From positions 1,674,001 to 1,738,000 of the forward strand of contig CP051243.1 of NCBI GenBank assembly GCA_017795025.1: 64,000 nucleotides of DNA, given 5' to 3'. Numbering within the stretch: the first letter of the stretch is position 1; each line of letters starts with the position of its first letter. The position numbers were made by a program, and so were the translations under genes. The notes beneath the pieces are model-generated. The model was not told the origin of the DNA and searched no databases. It was given only the letters and a program-made list of their open reading frames with translations. Positions 36,363 through 45,188 of the stretch are shown here, one piece after another. Source of the stretch: Flavobacteriales bacterium (lineage in GTDB: Bacteria > Bacteroidota > Bacteroidia > Flavobacteriales > Schleiferiaceae).

Positions 36363-36632
36363 ATGTATCTAAGCCCAGAGAAGAAACAAGAGATTTTCAA
36401 GAAACACGGAAAATCTGAGAACGACACAGGATCACCCGAAGGTCAAGTTGCATTGTTCACTTACCGCATTAACCACTTAACCGAGCACTTGAAGCGCAAC
36501 CGTAAGGATTTCGCTACCGAGAAAGCCTTGGTTGACTTAGTAGGTAAGCGTCGTCGCATCTTAGGATACCTTAAAGATCGCGATATCGCCCGTTACCGTG
36601 CGATTATTGCCGAACTCGGAATTCGAAAGTAA
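36363..36632 (+). CDS. rpsO: 30S ribosomal protein uS15
   Basis: An 89-residue helical protein that binds 16S rRNA. Family motifs are GSPEGQVALFTYRINHLTEHL, RKDFATEKAL and GKRRRILGYLKDRD. It is followed by a terminator and then pnp, the conserved rpsO-pnp order. Confidence 0.97.
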   Translation: MYLSPEKKQEIFKKHGKSENDTGSPEGQVALFTYRINHLTEHLKRNRKDFATEKALVDLVGKRRRILGYLKDRDIARYRAIIAELGIRK

Positions 36633-36642
36633 TTTTCTCTTA

Positions 36643-36676
36643 AAAAGAAGGCAATTCATAGAGTTGCCTTCTTTTA
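36643..36676 (+). terminator. Intrinsic terminator between rpsO and pnp
   Basis: AAAAGAAGGCAA pairs with TTGCCTTCTTTT (12 bp, 9-nt loop) with a short T-run. Read-through or an internal promoter would be needed for pnp. Confidence 0.8.
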
Positions 36677-36708
36677 TTCTGATCCAATTATCTTATTATA
36701 AATAATAC

Positions 36709-38850
36709 ATGATTCCAAACGCAATTACGCAGGAAATCAAATTAGCAGACGGAAGAACTATCACCCTAGAAACCGGTAAACTGGCCAAGCAGGCCGACGG
36801 ATCTGTGGTAGTTCGCATGGGCGAGACCATGTTGTTGGCGACAGTGGTTTCCAACAAAGACGCCATGGAAGGAGTCGACTTCCTTCCCCTAACTGTAGAT
36901 TACCGAGAAAAATTTTCCTCTGCCGGCCGCATGCCAGGCGGATTTATCAAAAGAGAAGCCCGTCCATCCGATGAAGAAATTCTTGTGATGCGATTGGTGG
37001 ATCGCGTTTTACGACCTCTTTTCCCAAAAGATTATCACGCCGACGTACAGGTGATGATTTCACTTAACTCTTGGGATCCTAATGTAAAGCCTGATGCCCT
37101 AGCCGGTTTAGCTGCTTCTGCAGCGATTGCTGTTTCCGATATTCCTTTTAACGGACCCATGTCGGAAGTACGCGTAGGTCGGGTAGACGGCGCCTTCATT
37201 ATTAACCCTACCCCCGCTCAAATGGAAGCTTCCGACATCGATATGATGGTGGGTGCTACTGCGGATAGTGTGGTAATGGTTGAAGGTGAAATGGACGAAA
37301 TTTCGGAGCGCGAGATGCTTGATGCTATCGAAGCGGCGCACGAAGCTATTAAAGTTCAAGTTCAAGCTCAATTAGATTTGGCAGCGCAAGTAGCGAAGTC
37401 AGAACCCAAGCGCGAGTATAGCCATGAGACACACGACGAAGAGCTTCGTGATAAAATTATGGCTGACTTATACGACAAGGTATACGAAGTTGCCAAAAGC
37501 GGTTTAAGCAAAGAACAACGTTCTGAGCAATTTAAGGCCGTTCGCGACGAGTATATGGAGGCCAACTTCAGCGAAGAGGAGCTTGAAGAAAAATCAGGTC
37601 TAATCAAAACTTATTACCACGACGTGGAGTACCATGCCATGCGCAATATGATCCTAAAAGATCGTCAGCGTTTAGATGGCCGTCAACTCAACGAAATTCG
37701 TCCTATTTGGTGCGAGGTTGATTACCTTCCTTCCACCCATGGATCCGCGGTATTTACCCGTGGTGAAACACAATCATTAACCACCGTTACCCTAGGAAGT
37801 AAGTTAGATGAAAACCGCATTGATAACGTAACCTTCTCTGGTTCGGAGCGTTTTTATCTACATTATAACTTCCCTCCCTTCTCTACTGGTGAAGCCCGTC
37901 CTATTCGCGGTACTAGCCGTCGTGAGATTGGTCATGGTAACTTAGCCCAACGTGCCTTAAAAGGCATGGTTCCCGACGATAACTTCTACACCATCCGGGT
38001 AGTATCTGATATTTTAGAATCGAACGGTTCTTCTTCTATGGCCACTGTATGTGCGGGTACTCTTGCGCTTATGGATGCCGGTATCAAAATCAAGGCTCCA
38101 GTTTCTGGCATCGCCATGGGATTGATTACCGACGAAAATGGAGACTATGCCATCTTAAGTGATATTCTTGGCGACGAGGACCACTTGGGTGATATGGACT
38201 TCAAAGTAACCGGTACTAAAGAAGGAATCACTGCTTGTCAGATGGACATCAAGATCAAAGGCCTTAGCTATGAGATTCTTGAGAAGGCCTTAAATCAGGC
38301 CAAAGAAGGTCGTTTGCATATTATGGGCGAGATGATGAAGACCATCGAAGCTCCCCGTGCTGAAATGAAACCTCATGCTCCGAAACTTACCATGATGAAG
38401 ATTCCTAAGGAATTCATCGGTATGATTATCGGTCCTGGAGGGAAGAATATTCAGAAATTACAATTAGACACCGAAACCACCATCACTATTGAAGAAGATG
38501 GCGAATTTGGCGTGATTGAAATTAGCGGAACCGATGCCGAGAAAATGGCTCGTGCCGAGGCGCGCATCAAAGAAGTTGCCTTTGTTCCTGAAGTAGGAGA
38601 AGTGTATAACGGGTTAGTACGTTCCATTCAGCCTTACGGTGCCTTTGTAGAATTAGCTCCTGGTACCGACGGACTTTTACACATTTCTGAGATTGAGCAC
38701 CGCCGATTAAAAACGGTAGACGAAGTGCTTAAAGAAGGCGAGCGTGTAGAAGTGAAATTGATTGGAAAGGATGATCGCGGTAAATTGAAACTTTCCCGTA
38801 AGGTATTGCTTCCTAAGCCAGAGCGCGACGAAAATTCTAAGCAAGACTAA
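36709..38850 (+). CDS. pnp: Polynucleotide phosphorylase
   Basis: A 713-residue 3'-5' exoribonuclease that phosphorolyses RNA. Two RNase PH domains (about 10-150 and 315-545) flank a helical linker. The active side has [37 protein letters not shown] and the [17 protein letters not shown] block. KH ([15 protein letters not shown]) and S1 ([20 protein letters not shown]) domains end the protein. Standard length. Confidence 0.97.
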   Translation: MIPNAITQEIKLADGRTITLETGKLAKQADGSVVVRMGETMLLATVVSNKDAMEGVDFLPLTVDYREKFSSAGRMPGGFIKREARPSDEEILVMRLVDRVLRPLFPKDYHADVQVMISLNSWDPNVKPDALAGLAASAAIAVSDIPFNGPMSEVRVGRVDGAFIINPTPAQMEASDIDMMVGATADSVVMVEGEMDEISEREMLDAIEAAHEAIKVQVQAQLDLAAQVAKSEPKREYSHETHDEELRDKIMADLYDKVYEVAKSGLSKEQRSEQFKAVRDEYMEANFSEEELEEKSGLIKTYYHDVEYHAMRNMILKDRQRLDGRQLNEIRPIWCEVDYLPSTHGSAVFTRGETQSLTTVTLGSKLDENRIDNVTFSGSERFYLHYNFPPFSTGEARPIRGTSRREIGHGNLAQRALKGMVPDDNFYTIRVVSDILESNGSSSMATVCAGTLALMDAGIKIKAPVSGIAMGLITDENGDYAILSDILGDEDHLGDMDFKVTGTKEGITACQMDIKIKGLSYEILEKALNQAKEGRLHIMGEMMKTIEAPRAEMKPHAPKLTMMKIPKEFIGMIIGPGGKNIQKLQLDTETTITIEEDGEFGVIEISGTDAEKMARAEARIKEVAFVPEVGEVYNGLVRSIQPYGAFVELAPGTDGLLHISEIEHRRLKTVDEVLKEGERVEVKLIGKDDRGKLKLSRKVLLPKPERDENSKQD

Positions 38851-38856
38851 ATAGAA

Positions 38857-38886
38857 AACTAAAAGGCCCGCTTTTTAGTTATTTTA
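38857..38886 (+). terminator. AT-rich hairpin after pnp, possible terminator
   Basis: AACTAAAA pairs with TTTTAGTT around GGCCCGCT, followed by ATTTTAAT. The stem is AT-rich, so this is weak. Confidence 0.45.
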
Positions 38887-38914
38887 ATACGATTATTAAT
38901 TTTTATTGTAGCCA

Positions 38915-39778
38915 ATGAGACAGTTAAAGATCACAAAACAGGTTACCAACCGCGAAACTGCATCCCTCGACAAATACCTCCAAGAGATTGGTAAGGTAGA
39001 TTTGATTACTGCTGAGGAGGAAGTTGAGTTAGCGCAGCGGATCAAGGCGGGTGACCAGGTAGCTTTGGAAAAATTAACCAAGGCCAACCTTCGATTTGTG
39101 GTTTCTGTGGCAAAGCAATATCAGAACCAGGGATTAACCCTGCCGGATTTAATTAACGAAGGAAACCTCGGATTAATCAAGGCCGCTCAACGTTTCGATG
39201 AAACACGCGGATTTAAATTTATTTCCTACGCCGTATGGTGGATTCGTCAAAGTATCCTGCAAGCCCTGGCAGAGCAGTCGCGTATTGTACGTTTACCGCT
39301 TAACAAGATCGGTTCGATCAACAAAATCAACAAATCGTATGCTCAATTGGAGCAAGAGCACGAACGTGCCCCTTCTCCAGAAGAAATCGCCGATAACCTC
39401 GAAATGGGGGAAAACGACGTAAAAGAAAGCATGCGAAATAGTGGTCGCCATATTTCAATGGATGCTCCATTAGTTGAAGGTGAGGACAGCAACCTGTATG
39501 ATGTTTTAAATACCGGAGAAAGTCCAAACCCCGATGATACCCTAATGCAGGATTCATTGCGTACGGAGATTGAGCGCTCTTTAGCCACATTAACCCCTCG
39601 TGAAGGAGATGTGGTTCGTCTTTACTTTGGATTAGGTGGACAACACCCGATGACCCTCGAAGAGATTGGTGAGAAATTTGATCTTACCCGCGAGCGTGTT
39701 CGTCAGATAAAAGAAAAGGCTATCCGCAGACTTAAACACACATCGAGAAGTAAAATTCTAAAAACCTATTTAGGTTAA
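38915..39778 (+). CDS. rpoD: Primary sigma-70 factor, short Bacteroidota form
   Basis: A 287-residue sigma factor without region 1.1. Region 1.2 is [18 protein letters not shown], region 2 includes [12 protein letters not shown] and [16 protein letters not shown], and region 4.2 is [20 protein letters not shown]. This form recognises the TAnnTTTG -7 and TTG -33 elements seen throughout this window. A strong terminator follows. Confidence 0.95.
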   Translation: MRQLKITKQVTNRETASLDKYLQEIGKVDLITAEEEVELAQRIKAGDQVALEKLTKANLRFVVSVAKQYQNQGLTLPDLINEGNLGLIKAAQRFDETRGFKFISYAVWWIRQSILQALAEQSRIVRLPLNKIGSINKINKSYAQLEQEHERAPSPEEIADNLEMGENDVKESMRNSGRHISMDAPLVEGEDSNLYDVLNTGESPNPDDTLMQDSLRTEIERSLATLTPREGDVVRLYFGLGGQHPMTLEEIGEKFDLTRERVRQIKEKAIRRLKHTSRSKILKTYLG

Positions 39779-39800
39779 GAAAAGATATCTTACTCACCTA

Positions 39801-39836
39801 AAACCGTCTTGGTAATACCAAGACGGTTTTTTTTAT
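39801..39836 (+). terminator. Intrinsic terminator of the sigma factor gene
   Basis: ACCGTCTTGGT, loop AAT, ACCAAGACGGT (11 bp), followed by eight T. Confidence 0.93.
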
Positions 39837-39895
39837 TTCAAATTGTATGGAACTAAAACCGACCCTTTATTGATTTAAAAAAAGCTAACTTCCTC

Positions 39896-39903
39896 TAAAT
39901 TTG
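39896..39903 (+). promoter_or_regulatory. -7 box of the lipoprotein gene
   Basis: TAAATTTG, perfect TAnnTTTG, ends 6 nt before the ATG at 39910; a leaderless transcript is likely. Confidence 0.55.
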
Positions 39904-39909
39904 AAAATT

Positions 39910-40581
39910 ATGCGCTGCTCCTCCTTAATCTTGGTTATGGTAGCAAGCTCTCTCTTTATCGCTTGTGAAGAAGAACCAACTAGAATATATACCCGAGTCA
40001 GTGGAACACTGCTTGCAGTAGAATCTGATGAGCCAGTGGCTATTCCTGGAGCCAAAATCAAATTAGTCAGCCTTTCTCCTCGGTTCGATACCCCTTTAGA
40101 TTACCTCATAGACAGCACCACGACGGATGAACTTGGTCGTTATTCCTTTGATTTCTCCGTACTTGAACAAAATAGTAATGCTACAATCCAACTTCTTTGT
40201 TCCGCTCCTAATTATTTCCATACCAGGACTTTCGATTTTTATGTCTACACACGTCAAACTGATTTCCCCTTGGGTGGAGATAGAAAATTTAACCCTAAAC
40301 TTTATCCCCATGCTTGGATTGGTGTAACCTTTCCCTCCTCTATAAGTTCCATCAAGGATCTAACAGTTATAGAACACACCTCAAATTTGGGATCCGACAC
40401 CATACATGGACCCGTTTATATAAGCAATCCTACTCCCCAAGACACCTTATACTTCCGTGCGAAAGGAAATTCCTGGAATATCCTTCAATACTTTTTTGCT
40501 AATGGCGGCCAATACTTACGTTCAAACGACAGTATTAAATGCGGAAACAATGACACCAGCTTTATTGAATTTAAATTTTAA
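39910..40581 (+). CDS. Lipoprotein with carboxypeptidase-regulatory-like domain
   Basis: A 223-residue lipoprotein. The signal MRCSSLILVMVASSLFIAC ends in a lipobox-like Cys. About residues 30-110 form a CarboxypepD_reg-like beta sandwich (VSGTLLAV, PVAIPGAKIKLV, TTTDELGRYSFDF), common in Bacteroidota surface proteins. The C-terminal half is strand-rich without a recognised domain. An upstream in-frame TTG overlaps the -7 box and is rejected. Confidence 0.68.
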   Translation: MRCSSLILVMVASSLFIACEEEPTRIYTRVSGTLLAVESDEPVAIPGAKIKLVSLSPRFDTPLDYLIDSTTTDELGRYSFDFSVLEQNSNATIQLLCSAPNYFHTRTFDFYVYTRQTDFPLGGDRKFNPKLYPHAWIGVTFPSSISSIKDLTVIEHTSNLGSDTIHGPVYISNPTPQDTLYFRAKGNSWNILQYFFANGGQYLRSNDSIKCGNNDTSFIEFKF

Positions 40582-40613
40582 TCGAAGACCTCACAATCCG
40601 GACTGGGGTTTTT

Positions 40614-40621
40614 TACTTTTG
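40614..40621 (+). promoter_or_regulatory. -7 box of rpe
   Basis: TACTTTTG, perfect TAnnTTTG, 15 nt before the rpe ATG. Confidence 0.6.
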
Positions 40622-40636
40622 CCAAAATTTTGAACT

Positions 40637-41284
40637 ATGGCCCTTATTGCCCCCAGTATTTTAGCTGCTGACTTCCTCAATCTGGAACGCGATTGTAAAA
40701 TGGTTAATGAAAGCGCAGCCGACTGGTTCCACCTCGATGTAATGGATGGGCTTTTTGTGCCAAATATTTCTTTCGGATTACCGGTAATTGAAGCTATTAA
40801 CCGCATCGCCACTAAAACGCTAGATGTACATCTCATGATTGAGAAGCCCGAGCGTTATGTAAAGGATTTTAAAGCGGCTGGGGCCGATGTGCTAACTGTT
40901 CACTACGAAGCCTCTACCCACTTGCACAGAAGTTTACAAGCCATTAAGGCGGAAGGAATGAAGGCTGGTGTGGCGCTAAACCCGCATACCTCCGTTCAAG
41001 TACTAGAAGATACTATTCAGGATATTGACCTAGTATGTTTGATGAGCGTAAATCCCGGTTTTGGCGGACAAAAATTTATTGAGCGTACATACGATAAAAT
41101 CCGCAAGTTAAAGTCGATGATTACCGCAGCGGGAAGCAATACCCTAATCGAAATTGATGGCGGCGTAAACAACAACAATGCCCCAAAACTTATTGAAGCT
41201 GGGGCTGATGTCCTGGTTGCGGGAAGCTTTGTATTTAAATCAGACAATCCGACGGCTACGATTGCCGATTTAAAATCGCATTAA
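40637..41284 (+). CDS. rpe: Ribulose-phosphate 3-epimerase
   Basis: A 215-residue TIM barrel that interconverts ribulose-5-phosphate and xylulose-5-phosphate. Motifs: IAPSILAADFLNLE, FHLDVMDGLFVPNISFG, LDVHLMIEKPE, VNPGFGGQKFIE and IEIDGGVNNNN. Converges with the next gene, sharing 4 nt at the stops. Confidence 0.96.
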   Translation: MALIAPSILAADFLNLERDCKMVNESAADWFHLDVMDGLFVPNISFGLPVIEAINRIATKTLDVHLMIEKPERYVKDFKAAGADVLTVHYEASTHLHRSLQAIKAEGMKAGVALNPHTSVQVLEDTIQDIDLVCLMSVNPGFGGQKFIERTYDKIRKLKSMITAAGSNTLIEIDGGVNNNNAPKLIEAGADVLVAGSFVFKSDNPTATIADLKSH

Positions 41285-42261
41285 ACTTCTTCGGGGTCGG
41301 CGTTTGGAATATATAGTGGACCTCGGTACTCCGAATGTTTCTTAAAGTTCTCGATGTAGCGCTCCTTGCGAGAGGGCTCCACGTCTTCGAAGCGAATTAA
41401 AATTCCCGTTTCCTCCACATTTCCAAAAGCAGGGTTAAGGGCCGTACCAAAGGTTCGCATGGTCGTACTCAGAGACATATAGCTGTTAATTAGTGGCGGA
41501 ATACTTTCCCCACGTCGCTTGACCTCTGCGGCCAAAATTTTGCGCCCCTCTTTATAGTCTAAATCCTTGAATAGTTCGAAATGCGGTGCAATGAGCTCAT
41601 CTGCCACTAAGGCCTCCCGAGGACGCACCAACTGATCCGGATCGGGAAAGTAATGACGCATAAAGGCCAGAATAATATTCCGAGCCTCCCGGTCGTAGTG
41701 AGGATACATTGTTACTTTTCCGAACATGTATTCTAAATCCGGATTTTTAAGCATGATAGCCGCTAAACCATCCCAAAGGTTATCTAACGCAAACAGGCCC
41801 TTACGAGGCGATGTACGCTGATATTTTGGCTGCACAAAGGAACGTCCTAGTTCAATGGTAACCGGTAAAAACTGCTCTACCATTTTATCCGAAAGATTGA
41901 ACAGTTTGCTGGTAGGCGATTTTAAACGACCATCTTCATCGCGCTCCCCCTCAATGCATTTTTGCAAACGGTAGCCTGCCAATATTTCTTGGTCTTCGGG
42001 GTCCCAAACAATCAATTGCTGATAGGGGTGATTGGCGCTCAAATCGTATTGATCTACGTCCAATTCTTTGCCTGTTCCGCCACCGGCTGTGCGGAAAGCC
42101 TCCTCACGCAAACGACCTATTTCGCGCACCACATTGGGTGCTTGACGATGATCTAGAACATAAAGCTGGTTCCTCCCTTTGGAGGTATAGCTAAGGAAAG
42201 ATTCTTCCCTAAGCTCATTTATTAAGTCTTCCCTATTTACTGGGCTGATTATTTCCTTCAT
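41281..42261 (-). CDS. GlsB/OlsB-like GNAT N-acyltransferase (amino-acid lipid synthesis)
   Basis: A 326-residue protein with an OlsB-like acyltransferase fold: VVREIGRLREEAFRTAGGG, DLSANHPYQQLIVWDPEDQEILAGYRL, ELGRSFVQPKYQR and GLFALDNLWDGLA, as in the hemolysin/ornithine-lipid N-acyltransferase group. Members acylate the amine of ornithine (OlsB) or glycine (GlsB of Bacteroides). The start at 42261 overlaps the upstream PlsC gene stop as ATGA, fixing it over an in-frame start 19 codons earlier. The pair should make an N-acyl, O-acyl amino-acid lipid; the amino acid is not readable. Confidence 0.8.
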   Translation of the reverse strand: MKEIISPVNREDLINELREESFLSYTSKGRNQLYVLDHRQAPNVVREIGRLREEAFRTAGGGTGKELDVDQYDLSANHPYQQLIVWDPEDQEILAGYRLQKCIEGERDEDGRLKSPTSKLFNLSDKMVEQFLPVTIELGRSFVQPKYQRTSPRKGLFALDNLWDGLAAIMLKNPDLEYMFGKVTMYPHYDREARNIILAFMRHYFPDPDQLVRPREALVADELIAPHFELFKDLDYKEGRKILAAEVKRRGESIPPLINSYMSLSTTMRTFGTALNPAFGNVEETGILIRFEDVEPSRKERYIENFKKHSEYRGPLYIPNADPEEV

Positions 42262-43109
42262 CGCTTCAATTTCTTTTTCGGTAGAGAATAGGTCAATTGT
42301 CGCATGTGCTCGGCCCACTCCACCAAAGTCTTGGAATTATCAAAACTCTGCCAGGAAACAGGTTCTCCAAAAGTTATGGTTATGGTTTTTCCCCTTTGCT
42401 TAAACATTTCGTCGGCAAGGTAAAACATCTCTAGGTTGGCTTTGATGCCTAATTTACTGCGCCAACGCGAAAGATTATAGAACCAAGGAGAATTTTTACC
42501 ATCAATATGTACGGGGATTATATCCTTTTGATATTTCTTCGCCTTGGCGATAAAGCTTTTTTGCCAGGTAAGGTCGGCTATGCCTTCGGGTAAGCGTCGA
42601 CTCACCATACCGGCCGGAAAAACTAAAATAGCAATATCCTTGGCGTAGGTATCTTCAATCAACTGAAGCGCTTTACGTGGATTGGCTCCTACCTTATTTA
42701 CCGGAACAAATAAGGGCTCCAGATTTTTAATATTCAGCAAAATATCGTTTACCAGGAATTGGATATCCTCACGGACCTCTCCTACTGCTTTCATAAAAGC
42801 AATACCATCTAGGCCACCTAGGGGATGATTAGAAGCGAGAATAACGCCACCTTCCTTGGGCACATTTTCGAGCCCAACCGTTTTAACGGTGGTATCTAAA
42901 AACTCTAAACCCGAGCGCACAAATGGCAATCCCAATTTATCCCCATGCAGGCGCATCGCTTCATTTACCTCTTCCTGATGAATGATTCGCTTGATGTAGC
43001 GCATCACAAAACCGGGTAGCCATTTTGCGAGGTTTGGATTCTTCTCGGCAACTACCTTATCGATTTCTATATACTTTTCTGGACTTGTTTCTAGTTCAGA
43101 TTGGCTCAT
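42258..43109 (-). CDS. GlsA/OlsA-like O-acyltransferase (PlsC family)
   Basis: A 283-residue acyltransferase that would add the second fatty acid to an N-acyl amino acid. Motif I is NHPLGGLDG, with His and Asp five residues apart, as in the hemolysin-type LPLAT branch, instead of HX4D. Further are VPVNKVGANPRKAL and VFPAGMVSRRLPEG. MSQSELE was chosen as start because a perfect -7 box lies just upstream and overlaps the longer alternative. Coupled to the GNAT gene by ATGA. Confidence 0.8.
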   Translation of the reverse strand: MSQSELETSPEKYIEIDKVVAEKNPNLAKWLPGFVMRYIKRIIHQEEVNEAMRLHGDKLGLPFVRSGLEFLDTTVKTVGLENVPKEGGVILASNHPLGGLDGIAFMKAVGEVREDIQFLVNDILLNIKNLEPLFVPVNKVGANPRKALQLIEDTYAKDIAILVFPAGMVSRRLPEGIADLTWQKSFIAKAKKYQKDIIPVHIDGKNSPWFYNLSRWRSKLGIKANLEMFYLADEMFKQRGKTITITFGEPVSWQSFDNSKTLVEWAEHMRQLTYSLPKKKLKR

Positions 43110-43124
43110 GCGTTCAAATTGGGG

Positions 43125-43132
43125 CAAATTTA
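43125..43132 (-). promoter_or_regulatory. -7 box of the glsA-glsB-like pair
   Basis: On the minus strand TAAATTTG, perfect TAnnTTTG, 15 nt before the ATG at 43109. Confidence 0.6.
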
Positions 43133-43150
43133 GGGCAAGCAAACATTCCT

Positions 43151-44356
43151 TCAACTAACATAGTCTTGCAAATACGCAAAGTGAGGTGTTAGTTCTCCAT
43201 TTAGGTTGGTTTCACTGGCTTTTGCCAAGATATTGCTAGAATCTCGATTAAAGAAATGCGGTATCACATTTTTCATTAATTCATTGCCAAAATCCTCAGA
43301 TGCATCTCGCGGTAGTTCTCCTGGCAAATTATCCACGGCACTTACGGCGATACTTCCTGCACAGCCAAAAGGTACTTCCTCTTCAGATTGGGGGTCGTAA
43401 GCGTAAAAAGGATCTGCAATGGTTGATGGCCTTAAAGTGCTTGCCACAGGCCCATCGATATCACAGGAGATATCAGCCACTAGGCTAATCTTAAATCGCT
43501 CACTTCGTGCATCCTCTCGACTAAAGATCAGGGGCGATCCTTCGGCCCAGTAATGACAGGCGATATACATATCCGCATGCTCCGCAAAATTTAAGAAACA
43601 AGAGCGGTAACCGCTGTTATCTTTGTAAAAGTCGAGACGCTTAAAAGCCTCCCCATCTTCTCTTTCGAAATAATCCTGCACATTTAGTTGGGTAAATACG
43701 GCTTCCTGATTAAAGTCTTCTCGGATGAATTCATCGGGATACACTTGCGTCACCTTTAAGGCGGAGAGTACTTCCATTGCTCCACCGGCAACCTTTCCAG
43801 CGCCGGTTAGGGCTATTCTAAAGTTCTTCGGTAAAACAACTTTGGCTAGTTCCTGCTCCAATTCTCGGCGATCCGCACATTGATGCGCCGGTTTTAAATC
43901 AAAAGCCCCATTTAGCTGACCGTAAGCTCTAAAGCCATTGTAAGCGCCCACAATTCCCGCATAGCGCCCAAAACCTAAAAGCCGTTTACCACCTACATCT
44001 TTTAGCATCTCATAGTCGATTAAGCGAATCTTTTTGGCCAATATGGTTTGTAAGAGTTCACGATTGTACTCCTGCTTCTTGTAGGTATGGGAAAAGAAGA
44101 GGTAGGTTTTAGCGGGAATCAGCATTTCGGTAGGCACTTCTTTAACGCCGAGTAAAATCTCACAGTCTGACAAATCTTCCTGCAGGCTTATGCCTAAATT
44201 GCTGTATTCCTCGTCTTTAAAACACCTAATGGGGCTTGGCTGCACCGCAATTTCCAATCCTGGGTATTGGCTTAATAATTGCTTACATTGATTAGGACTT
44301 AAGGGAACGCGTTTATCGGGAGGGTTTTTTCCTTCTCGGATAATTCCGAACTTCAT
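43151..44356 (-). CDS. Saccharopine/alanine dehydrogenase-like NAD(P) oxidoreductase
   Basis: A 401-residue protein of the AlaDH/PNT-N fold. The N-terminal half (MKFGIIREGKNPPDKRVPLSP, KEVPTEMLIPAKTYLFFSHT, IRLIDYEMLKD, GFGRYAGIVGAYNG) matches the lysine-ketoglutarate reductase domain of AASS/LYS1 better than alanine dehydrogenase. A nucleotide-binding turn ALTGAGKVAGGAMEVL follows near residue 195. It may act in lysine metabolism. Distinguishing the two needs a tree. Confidence 0.75.
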   Translation of the reverse strand: MKFGIIREGKNPPDKRVPLSPNQCKQLLSQYPGLEIAVQPSPIRCFKDEEYSNLGISLQEDLSDCEILLGVKEVPTEMLIPAKTYLFFSHTYKKQEYNRELLQTILAKKIRLIDYEMLKDVGGKRLLGFGRYAGIVGAYNGFRAYGQLNGAFDLKPAHQCADRRELEQELAKVVLPKNFRIALTGAGKVAGGAMEVLSALKVTQVYPDEFIREDFNQEAVFTQLNVQDYFEREDGEAFKRLDFYKDNSGYRSCFLNFAEHADMYIACHYWAEGSPLIFSREDARSERFKISLVADISCDIDGPVASTLRPSTIADPFYAYDPQSEEEVPFGCAGSIAVSAVDNLPGELPRDASEDFGNELMKNVIPHFFNRDSSNILAKASETNLNGELTPHFAYLQDYVS

Positions 44357-44420
44357 GCTTGTATTGATTTCGGGTAAAGATACCTAAATTGCGCCCCCTT
44401 AAAAACGTTCTTTCATATTT

Positions 44421-44820
44421 GGGGCTGATCGGTTTCGACAGCAAGACGAAGTGGAATGTAAGCATGTCGGGACATGGAGATGTCTCCCGTAAAAAAGATG
44501 CTTCAAACTATAGTTGGCGAAAACAATTTCGCACTTGCCGCCTAAGCACGCAGTATGCGGCTTTGAGCTAATCCACGCGTAAGACGCGGGAGCAAGTCAT
44601 TCCTCCGAACCTAAGTCTGGATGGTTTGGATTCAGGAGTGTCATTAAATCTGGACTAACGGGTAAAGCGTTGCGTAGTGCCCGCGACATTGTAATCCGCA
44701 AATAAGCTAGTACTCGGGTGTTTGTTCCCAGGTGCTAGTCGAAAACCGAATAACAAAATAAGCATGTAGAAAGCCTTCCGTTTCCTTGTTTGCACCGGGG
44801 TTCGACTCCCCGCAGCTCCA
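44421..44820 (+). ncRNA. ssrA: tmRNA (ssrA)
   Basis: A 400-nt one-piece tmRNA. The ends form a tRNA-like acceptor: GGGGCTG pairs with CAGCTCC (one G-U), the T-arm is GGGGTTCGACTCCCC, and the 5' part has the CGGTTTCGACAG block. The tag frame, 44516-44545, reads GENNFALAA and then TAA. It rescues stalled ribosomes with SmpB. No CCA is encoded. A terminator follows. Confidence 0.95.
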
Positions 44821-44832
44821 CAATGTATTTAA

Positions 44833-44867
44833 GCCCCGTTTGCGCAGCAGGCGGGGTTTTCTTTTTT
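44833..44867 (+). terminator. Terminator of ssrA
   Basis: CCCCG (44834-44838) pairs with CGGGG (44852-44856), followed by TTTTCTTTTTT. Its T-run is the left end of repeat copy 1. Confidence 0.8.
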
Positions 44868-44992
44868 AAAGCTGGACCAAGCTTGCTTGAGGACAGATTA
44901 AAAAAGAAAAGGCACGCAGGACGAAGTCCAAGGGGCTTAAATACTTGGGTAAAAGGAGCAACATCTGGGTGCAGCGAAGCTACTCCCCGCTT
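44853..44992 (+). repeat. 140-bp direct repeat, copy 1
   Basis: Identical to copy 2 except one base (G at 44949, A at 45122). Inside is a 13-bp inverted repeat, TTTTCTTTTTTAA (44857-44869) with TTAAAAAAGAAAA (44898-44910). GGGGCTTAAATAC (44932-44944) is the reverse complement of GTATTTAAGCCCC (44825-44837) before the repeat. It ends ACTCCCCGCTT. An open frame through it encodes FFFKAGPSLLEDRLKKKR and further, with no sign of being a gene. Confidence 0.92.
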
Positions 44993-45025
44993 TGCCTGAA
45001 TAAATATCTCTGCCCGATGTGCACA

Positions 45026-45165
45026 GGGGTTTTCTTTTTTAAAGCTGGACCAAGCTTGCTTGAGGACAGATTAAAAAAGAAAAGGCACGCAGGACGAAGT
45101 CCAAGGGGCTTAAATACTTGGATAAAAGGAGCAACATCTGGGTGCAGCGAAGCTACTCCCCGCTT
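45026..45165 (+). repeat. 140-bp direct repeat, copy 2
   Basis: 139 of 140 bases match copy 1, offset by 173 nt. The 33-nt spacer (44993-45025) differs from the sequence preceding copy 1. The same internal inverted repeat is present. A weak stem CTCTG/CAGGG precedes its T-rich start, giving a second terminator-like structure. Bases 45166-45188 before the next gene hold nothing recognisable. Confidence 0.92.
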
Positions 45166-45188
45166 GAATTCATAATGCATTACACTCC

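Noticed and set aside
44414-44421. CATATTTG as the ssrA -7 box
   Set aside because: Its start site would fall inside the mature tmRNA.
44853-45165. CRISPR array
   Set aside because: Only two units, each 140 bp, with no short regular spacers and no cas genes.
44790-45175. Two overlapping open frames through the 140-bp repeats
   Set aside because: They start within tmRNA or a repeat, encode the same low-complexity peptide twice, and have no promoter or homolog I recognise. Better read as repeat translation.
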